A stretch of 10,117 nt of DNA from an uncultured Nocardiaceae bacterium. Lineage in GTDB: Bacteria > Actinomycetota > Actinomycetes > Mycobacteriales > Mycobacteriaceae. Below, piece after piece: positions 5,684 through 10,117 of this stretch; position 1 is the stretch's first letter, and every line of letters begins with the position of its first letter. The stretch lies in the NCBI GenBank assembly GCA_936936565.1, contig CAKZIX010000010.1, forward strand, positions 1 through 10,117, in the 5' to 3' direction. The notes beneath the pieces were generated by a model that saw only the letters and a program-made list of their open reading frames with translations, did no database searches and was not told the DNA's origin. The translations under genes were made by a program, and so were the position numbers.

Positions 5684-6195
5684 GTTTCAACCTCGTCCTG
5701 CTGGCGTGCATCGGGGTGCTCGTCGGCACCGGCGTGTACCTGATCCTGGAACGCCGCGTCACCCGAATGCTGTTGGGCATCATCCTGTTCGGCAACGGCG
5801 TCAACCTGCTGCTGCTGACGGTCGGTGGCAGCTCCGGGCAGCCACCGCTGGTGGGCCGGTCGGAGCCGGAACAGATGGCCGACCCGCTGGCCCAGGCCAT
5901 GGTGCTCACCGCCATCGTCATCACGATGGGCGTCGCGGCGTTCGTGCTGGCGCTCGGCTACCGCTCGTTCACGCTGACCGCCGCCGACCGGGTGGAGACC
6001 GACCCGGAAGACCGCCGCGTCGCCCAGCGCACCTCGCCCGCCGAGGCACCCGACCACGACCGCTCGGACGATCCGCTCACCGGCGCCCCGAGCCACGCCG
6101 GCGACGCCTTCGACGCCAAGGGCAATCCGGTCCGGCTGGAGGAACTCGGCAATCTCGAAGACATCGGCGTCTACAGCGACGAGGGCAGCTCATGA
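5680..6195 (+). CDS. mrpC: Mrp antiporter subunit C (NuoK-like), long acidic tail
   Basis: Small membrane subunit (171 aa) of the Mrp complex, homologous to NuoK. It has three predicted helices: about 5-23, 30-48 (LLGIILFGNGVNLLLL) and 71-93, the last with the signature DPLAQAMVLTAIVI at 68-81. Residues 98-171 form a hydrophilic, low-complexity tail with 18 Asp/Glu among 74 residues. Textbook MrpC proteins end soon after the third helix at about 110-115 residues, so the tail is an extra, probably disordered and cytoplasmic, with unknown role. The ATG overlaps the mrpA stop (ATGA) and is preceded by GGAGGAGG at 5668-5675, one of the strongest ribosome binding sites in the operon. Confidence 0.95.
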   Translation: MSFNLVLLACIGVLVGTGVYLILERRVTRMLLGIILFGNGVNLLLLTVGGSSGQPPLVGRSEPEQMADPLAQAMVLTAIVITMGVAAFVLALGYRSFTLTAADRVETDPEDRRVAQRTSPAEAPDHDRSDDPLTGAPSHAGDAFDAKGNPVRLEELGNLEDIGVYSDEGSS

Positions 6196-7763
6196 GCACC
6201 GCAGTGTTGGCGCCGCTGCCGGTGCTCATTCCGCTGCTGGCCGCCGCGGTCACGCTGGTGCTCGGGCGGCGTCCGCGTGCCCAGCGCGCCGCGACGATCG
6301 GCGCGCTCATCGCGGTGGTGGCGGTCGCCGGTGCGCTGCTGTACCTTGCCGACCGCGACGGCACCGTCGCGGTGCAGGTGGGTGGCTGGCGAACCCCGAT
6401 CGGCATCACCCTGGTGGTGGACCGGCTGTCGGCGCTGATGCTGGTCGTGTCGGCGATCGTGCTGCTGGCCGTCGTCGTGTACGGCGTCGGCCAAGGGGTG
6501 CGCGACGCCGCCGGGCCGCAACCCACGTCGATCTTCTTCCCGACGTATCTCGCGCTGGCCGCGGGAGTCTCGAACGCGTTCCTGGCCGGCGACCTGTTCA
6601 ACCTGTTCGTCGGCTTCGAGGTACTGCTGGCCGCGTCGTTCGTGCTGCTGACCATCGGGGCCAGCGCCGAGCGGGTGCGGGCCGGCGTCGCGTACACGAT
6701 GGTGTCGATGGTGTCGTCGCTGATCTTCCTGATCGGCATCGCCCTGGCCTACGCGGCGACGGGCACGCTGAACCTGGCCCACATGGCGACCCGGCTGGAC
6801 GCGGTGCCCGACGGTGTACGCACCGCCATCTTCGGCGTGCTGCTGGTGGCGTTCGGCATCAAGGCGGCGGTGTTCCCGCTGGCGAACTGGCTGCCCGACT
6901 CCTACCCCACCGCGCCCGCTCCGGTCACCGCCGTGTTCGCCGGGTTGCTCACCAAGGTCGGCGTGTACGCCATCATCCGGTCGCATTCGCTGCTGTTCCC
7001 CGGCGGCGAACTCGACGACGTACTCATGGTGTGCGGGCTGCTCACCATGCTGGTCGGCATCTTCGGCGCGATCGCGCAGAACGACATCAAGCGACTGCTG
7101 TCGTTCACACTGGTGAGCCACATCGGGTACATGGTGTTCGGGGTGGCGCTGTCCAGCCAGACCGGGCTGTCGGGGTCGGTGTACTACATCGCCCACCACA
7201 TCGTCGTGCAGACCACGCTGTTCCTCGTCGTCGGGCTGATCGAACGCCAGGCCGGTTCGGCGTCGCTGCGCCGGCTCGGCGGGCTGGCGTCGGCGAGCCC
7301 GATGCTCGCCGTCATCTTCCTGATCCCCGCACTGAACCTCGGTGGGATTCCACCGTTTTCGGGGTTCCTCGGGAAGGTGGCGCTCTTGCAGGCCGGCGCC
7401 GAGCGGGGCACGTGGCTGGCCTGGGTACTCGTCGCGGGCGGCGTGATCACCAGCGTGCTCACGCTGTACGTGGTGGCACGCGTGTGGACCAAGGCGTTCT
7501 GGCGCCCGCGCGCCGACGCACCGGAGGGCGATCTGGCGTCCTCGCCGCCGACCGGGCTCATCGACGAGCCGTTCGACGTGCCGTTCGCCGACCGCGCCGA
7601 TGTCGGGCGGATGCCGACCTTCATGGTGATTCCGACGGTCGGGCTGATCGGGGTGGGGCTGGCGCTGACGGTGTTCGCCGGACCGATCGTCGCGATCACC
7701 GAGCGCGCCGCGGCCGACCTGGACGACCGCAGCGTGTACATCGAGGCGGTGCTCGGCCGATGA
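6192..7763 (+). CDS. mrpD: Mrp antiporter subunit D (NuoM/NuoN-like)
   Basis: Second large antiporter-like subunit (523 aa), a proton-translocating membrane protein of the NuoL/M/N family with about 14 helices. Key residues are E143 (FVGFEVLL, the helix-5 Glu), K224 (FGIKAAVF), K255 (LLTKVGVY) and K395 (GFLGKV), plus the conserved segment NWLPDSYPTAPAPVTAVF at 230-247. It should form the second ion-conducting module beside MrpA. A hydrophilic loop of about 40 residues (RPRADAPEG to RADVGR, about 437-473) precedes the last helix. The ATG overlaps the mrpC stop (ATGA) and has GAGGG 6 nt upstream. Length and layout match the family. Confidence 0.96.
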   Translation: MSTAVLAPLPVLIPLLAAAVTLVLGRRPRAQRAATIGALIAVVAVAGALLYLADRDGTVAVQVGGWRTPIGITLVVDRLSALMLVVSAIVLLAVVVYGVGQGVRDAAGPQPTSIFFPTYLALAAGVSNAFLAGDLFNLFVGFEVLLAASFVLLTIGASAERVRAGVAYTMVSMVSSLIFLIGIALAYAATGTLNLAHMATRLDAVPDGVRTAIFGVLLVAFGIKAAVFPLANWLPDSYPTAPAPVTAVFAGLLTKVGVYAIIRSHSLLFPGGELDDVLMVCGLLTMLVGIFGAIAQNDIKRLLSFTLVSHIGYMVFGVALSSQTGLSGSVYYIAHHIVVQTTLFLVVGLIERQAGSASLRRLGGLASASPMLAVIFLIPALNLGGIPPFSGFLGKVALLQAGAERGTWLAWVLVAGGVITSVLTLYVVARVWTKAFWRPRADAPEGDLASSPPTGLIDEPFDVPFADRADVGRMPTFMVIPTVGLIGVGLALTVFAGPIVAITERAAADLDDRSVYIEAVLGR

Positions 7764-8290
7764 AGATCATGAGACGTTCCCGCGCAATCCAATTCGCGGT
7801 GCTGATCTGGCTCGCCGTGGTGTACGTGTGGCTCTGGGGCGTCATCTCGGTGGCCAACATCGTGTCCGGGCTGGTGATCGGTGCGCTGATCATGTTCGCG
7901 CTGCCGCTGCCGCGGGTGCCGGTGGCCGGGCGGGTGCACCCGCTGTCGATCGTGGTCCTGCTCGGTTCGATCGTCTATTACGCGCTGGAATCGAGTCTGC
8001 AGATCGCCTGGCTGGCCATCCGGCCCAAAGCCCCGCCGATCACCGGCGTGCTGCGCGTGCGGATGGAGATCAAGTCCGACATGGTGCTCGTATTGTTTTG
8101 CGACACATTGAATCTCATCCCCGGCACCATGGTCCTCGAGATCGACAAGGACCGGCGCCTGGTGTACGTGCACGTGCTCGACGTCGGCAGCGACGCCGCC
8201 GTGAACACCTTCTACCGCAGTACCCACCGGCTGGAGCGGCTGTTCATCTCGGCCTTCGAGCGCGACGTCGAATGGGAAGGCACGTCATGA
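7760..8290 (+). CDS. mrpE: Mrp antiporter subunit E
   Basis: MrpE/MnhE subunit (176 aa) of the Mrp complex. It has N-terminal membrane helices (about 12-28, 30-48, 61-87) followed by a cytoplasmic domain. The family motif is clear: SDMVLVLFCDTLNLIPGT (106-123) and LEID (126-129), then LVYVHVLDVG. The ATG overlaps the mrpD stop (ATGA). An in-frame ATG at 7769 would remove three residues. Neither has a strong ribosome binding site, so translation probably depends on coupling to mrpD. Length is normal. Confidence 0.94.
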   Translation: MKIMRRSRAIQFAVLIWLAVVYVWLWGVISVANIVSGLVIGALIMFALPLPRVPVAGRVHPLSIVVLLGSIVYYALESSLQIAWLAIRPKAPPITGVLRVRMEIKSDMVLVLFCDTLNLIPGTMVLEIDKDRRLVYVHVLDVGSDAAVNTFYRSTHRLERLFISAFERDVEWEGTS

Positions 8291-8559
8291 CTCTGTATGT
8301 GGTGTGCGGCGTAATCCTCACCGCCGCAGCATTGTTGACCACGTTCCGCGCGCTCGTCGGGCCCAGCACCCTGGACCGGGTGGTCGCCATCGACGCGCTG
8401 GTGGCGGTGGCGATGTGTGGGCTGGCGGTGTTCGCCGCCTACACCGGCGACACCGCGACCGTGCCCGCCGTGGTGGCGCTGTCGCTGGTCGGGTTCCTCG
8501 GCTCGGCCAGTGTCGCCCGGTTCCGGGTACCCGACGATCGCCCGGACCGGAGGAACTGA
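8287..8559 (+). CDS. mrpF: Mrp antiporter subunit F
   Basis: Short membrane subunit (90 aa) with three predicted helices and the family motif FRALVGPSTLDRVVAIDAL at 20-38. D36 is the membrane aspartate conserved in MrpF and likely to act in the ion path. The C-terminal end is a short charged tail (RFRVPDDRPDRRN). The ATG overlaps the mrpE stop (ATGA), and a purine-rich GGGAAGG lies just upstream. Length fits the family. Confidence 0.94.
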   Translation: MTLYVVCGVILTAAALLTTFRALVGPSTLDRVVAIDALVAVAMCGLAVFAAYTGDTATVPAVVALSLVGFLGSASVARFRVPDDRPDRRN

Positions 8560-8560
8560 C

Positions 8561-8890
8561 ATGTGGTTCTGGATCGCGGCGGCGCTCATGCTGGGCGGCT
8601 CGCTGTTCGCGCTCACCGCCGCCATCGGCATCGTCCGGTTCCCGGACACGTTGTCGCGCATGCACGCTGCCACCAAGCCGCAGGTTGTCGGGCTGATTCT
8701 GGTGCTGTTGGGGGCGGTCATTCAGCTGCGCGGCAACATCGACATCTGGATGCTGGTGCTCGTCGTGCTGTTCACCGCGTTGACCCAGCCGGTGATCGCG
8801 CACATGGTGGGCCGGGTCGCCTACCGTGAGCAGCTCGGCCGCGACGGGCTGCTCACGATCAACGAGATGGCCGAGGACGAGTCCGCGTAG
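8561..8890 (+). CDS. mrpG: Mrp antiporter subunit G
   Basis: Last subunit (109 aa) of the Mrp complex. It has three helices (about 4-24, 41-57 and 61-82) and the family signature GIVRFPDTLSRMHAATKPQ at 23-41. The C-terminal 25 residues are hydrophilic. It starts one nucleotide after the mrpF stop, the only non-overlapping junction in the operon, and has GGAGG at 8549-8553 with a 7-nt spacer, so it can be initiated independently. Nothing further downstream on this strand looks like part of the operon. Confidence 0.95.
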   Translation: MWFWIAAALMLGGSLFALTAAIGIVRFPDTLSRMHAATKPQVVGLILVLLGAVIQLRGNIDIWMLVLVVLFTALTQPVIAHMVGRVAYREQLGRDGLLTINEMAEDESA

Positions 8891-8906
8891 CCCGCGGTCG
8901 ACGAGT

Positions 8907-8975
8907 TGATGGTTGTGCGCGGAATCGGACGTCGTTTCGGGCCTAACCATCATCTCGCGCGCCGCAGGTGCGCGA
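8907..8975. terminator. Inverted repeats after mrpG, possible terminator region
   Basis: TGATGGTT (8907-8914) pairs perfectly with AACCATCA (8945-8952) around a 30-nt loop. Immediately after, TCGCGC (8955-8960) pairs with GCGCGA (8970-8975) around a 9-nt loop. The region lies between the end of the mrp operon and the opposing gene that stops at 9000, so it may serve as terminator for either side. No T-run is present. No gene is seen in 8891-8999. Confidence 0.35.
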
Positions 8976-8999
8976 AGCGGTGCGGTCGTGGTTACCGAA

Positions 9000-9596
9000 T
9001 CAGGTGGCTTGCAGCGGGTTGGGCGGGATCGGTAGGGGCGCCGTATTCGACTGCGTCTGAGGACGTTCCGGCAGGATGCACACCATGCCGTCGGCCATGC
9101 CGGTGGGCCGGATGCCGAGGGCCTGGTTCAGCCGGGCCCGGTGGTTCTCGAACACGATGGCCGAAGCCAGTTCGGTCACTTGGCCTTTCGAGAACCGCTG
9201 CAGCAGCCGGGCGCGGATGTCGTCGATGTCGGTGGCGGGTGTCTTCGTCAGCGCCTCGGCGAACTCGATCACCAGCTTCTCGTCGTCGCTGTAGGCGTCG
9301 GAGGTGCGGTAGCGCGGCAGATCGAGCAACTGCTGTTCGGTGACACCGCCGCTGTGCGCCAGCGCCGAACCGATGTCGATGCAGAACTCGCAGTTGATCA
9401 GCGCCGCCGCCTTCAGCCCGGCCAGCTCCTTCAGCTTGGGGTCCATTCGCATGCTGAACAGCAGCGCGAATTCGTACCAGCCGATGGCCGCGAAGATGAA
9501 CGGCCGGCGCAGCAGCCAGCCGAACGAATCGCCCTTGTTGCGCTTGGCCTGGCTCAGCACCTTGAACGTGATCCACGTGGCCTCGAGAGTTCTCAT
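9000..9596 (-). CDS. AhpD / carboxymuconolactone decarboxylase-like protein
   Basis: A 198-residue all-helical protein of the AhpD/carboxymuconolactone decarboxylase-like superfamily. The diagnostic stretch is LKAAALINCEFCIDIGSA with C69 and C72 forming CxxC, which in AhpD is the redox-active pair. The family often has CxxCxxxH; here the His position is Gly (G76), with H81 five residues later. Peroxidase-type chemistry is therefore possible but not assured. The C-terminal third has ELASAIVFENHRARLNQALGI, typical of this group. The ATG at 9596 has GGAGG 9 nt upstream and overlaps the stop of the upstream membrane-protein gene (ATGA), so the two are coupled. A thiol-redox role alongside that membrane protein is inference. 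Confidence 0.85.
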   Translation of the reverse strand: MRTLEATWITFKVLSQAKRNKGDSFGWLLRRPFIFAAIGWYEFALLFSMRMDPKLKELAGLKAAALINCEFCIDIGSALAHSGGVTEQQLLDLPRYRTSDAYSDDEKLVIEFAEALTKTPATDIDDIRARLLQRFSKGQVTELASAIVFENHRARLNQALGIRPTGMADGMVCILPERPQTQSNTAPLPIPPNPLQAT

Positions 9597-10099
9597 CGGT
9601 TCTTTCCTCCTCGGAGTGCGGCTGCCGTCACCGCGATCGGCAAGACGACGCCGACGAACAGCGTGACGACGTTGGTCAGATTCTGGGCATCGGTCAGTCC
9701 CGGAGCGGGATTGGCGGCGTGATAGACGAAGTGCGGCACCGCGAACGCGGTGAGACTCAAACCTGCCGCGGCGACCAGGCGACGGTCGGCCCACGCCGCG
9801 GCCACCAGCAGCATTACCCCCGTGGCCAGGAACCCGGCCCCGGCGTCGGTGGCCAGATGCTGGTTGTAGGGCGGTTCGGCCGCGATCAGATAGGGACCGA
9901 ACCCCGGGAACGATCGATACCAACTGCCGGGGTTCGCCACCGCCCAGAGGCCGGTGACCACTTGCGGAAATGCCAACGCCACCAGGACGATCCGGGTCCA
10001 TTGCGGCGCAGCACGGGTAACGGGCGCGCGTGCGACTGTTGTGTTCACACTCTTTCTTGGCGCCGCGACCGGGCGCTGTAACGTGATGCGCGCCACCAT
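9593..10099 (-). CDS. Four-helix membrane protein of unknown function
   Basis: Up to 168 residues with a basic N-terminus and four predicted membrane helices at about 36-55, 87-103, 107-127 and 142-162. I do not recognise a named family; size and helix count are similar to DoxX-like or other small actinobacterial membrane proteins. Possibly functional residues are H81 between helices 1 and 2, and H123/H127 (HFVYH) at the end of helix 3. The ATG at 10099 lacks a ribosome binding site. A GTG at 10048 would remove 17 residues without touching the helices, so the start is uncertain. Its stop overlaps the ATG of the AhpD-like gene, so the two form an operon. The true promoter may lie beyond the window. 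Confidence 0.78.
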   Translation of the reverse strand: MVARITLQRPVAAPRKSVNTTVARAPVTRAAPQWTRIVLVALAFPQVVTGLWAVANPGSWYRSFPGFGPYLIAAEPPYNQHLATDAGAGFLATGVMLLVAAAWADRRLVAAAGLSLTAFAVPHFVYHAANPAPGLTDAQNLTNVVTLFVGVVLPIAVTAAALRGGKNR

Positions 10100-10117
10100 G
10101 CCACGGCAAGCGCGACC

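Noticed and set aside
2915..8890. Complex I (nuo) cluster fragment
   Set aside because: MrpA, C and D resemble NuoL, K and M/N, but the fused MrpB and the presence of MrpE, F and G, with no peripheral or quinone-site subunits, identify an Mrp antiporter.
9000..10109. One 369-residue protein covering the whole right end
   Set aside because: The first 170 residues are an Arg/Gly-rich out-of-frame reading of the membrane-protein gene; the AhpD-like protein starts at 9596 behind its own ribosome binding site.

Overview
The window looks like chromosomal DNA from a fast-growing mycobacterium or a close relative (Mycolicibacterium-like). The DNA is very GC-rich with strong third-position G/C preference. 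One gene appears to be read from a leaderless ATG, GTG and TTG starts occur, and the cation antiporter has the fused A/B subunit layout. The species is inferred from style, not from a marker gene. No tRNA, rRNA, CRISPR array, transposase or phage gene was seen.

Left part (1-2400). A minus-strand PEP mutase/isocitrate lyase superfamily enzyme (33-773) diverges from a small, extremely His-rich plus-strand protein (832-1131) built from two copies of one metal-ligand-rich module. The short gap between them holds a good -10 box that places the transcript start at the ATG of the His-rich gene, and a near-perfect 21-bp palindrome just upstream. The His-rich gene converges with a minus-strand lipoprotein (1348-2304) predicted to be a six-bladed beta-propeller. 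The gap between these two contains a long inverted repeat and short direct repeats.

Middle (2405-8890). A minus-strand Nudix hydrolase (2405-2800) diverges from a six-gene operon, mrpA(B)-C-D-E-F-G, encoding a complete Mrp-type Na+(K+)/H+ antiporter. MrpA carries MrpB fused at its C-terminus, so six genes provide all seven Mrp subunits (the 'group 2' layout). Four consecutive junctions are ATGA overlaps and the last has a 1-nt gap with a strong ribosome binding site, so the cistrons should be translationally coupled and made in fixed ratio. The operon starts at a TTG codon behind a good Shine-Dalgarno site, preceded by a candidate -10 box and a 13-bp palindrome.

Right part (8891-10117). After a gap with inverted repeats, two minus-strand genes overlap by ATGA. 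They encode a four-helix membrane protein of unknown function (9593-10099, upstream) and an AhpD/carboxymuconolactone decarboxylase-like protein with a CxxC motif (9000-9596, downstream).

The Mrp operon is a recognisable, ordinary system. The least explained part is the His/Cys-rich duplicated protein with its palindrome-marked divergent promoter.
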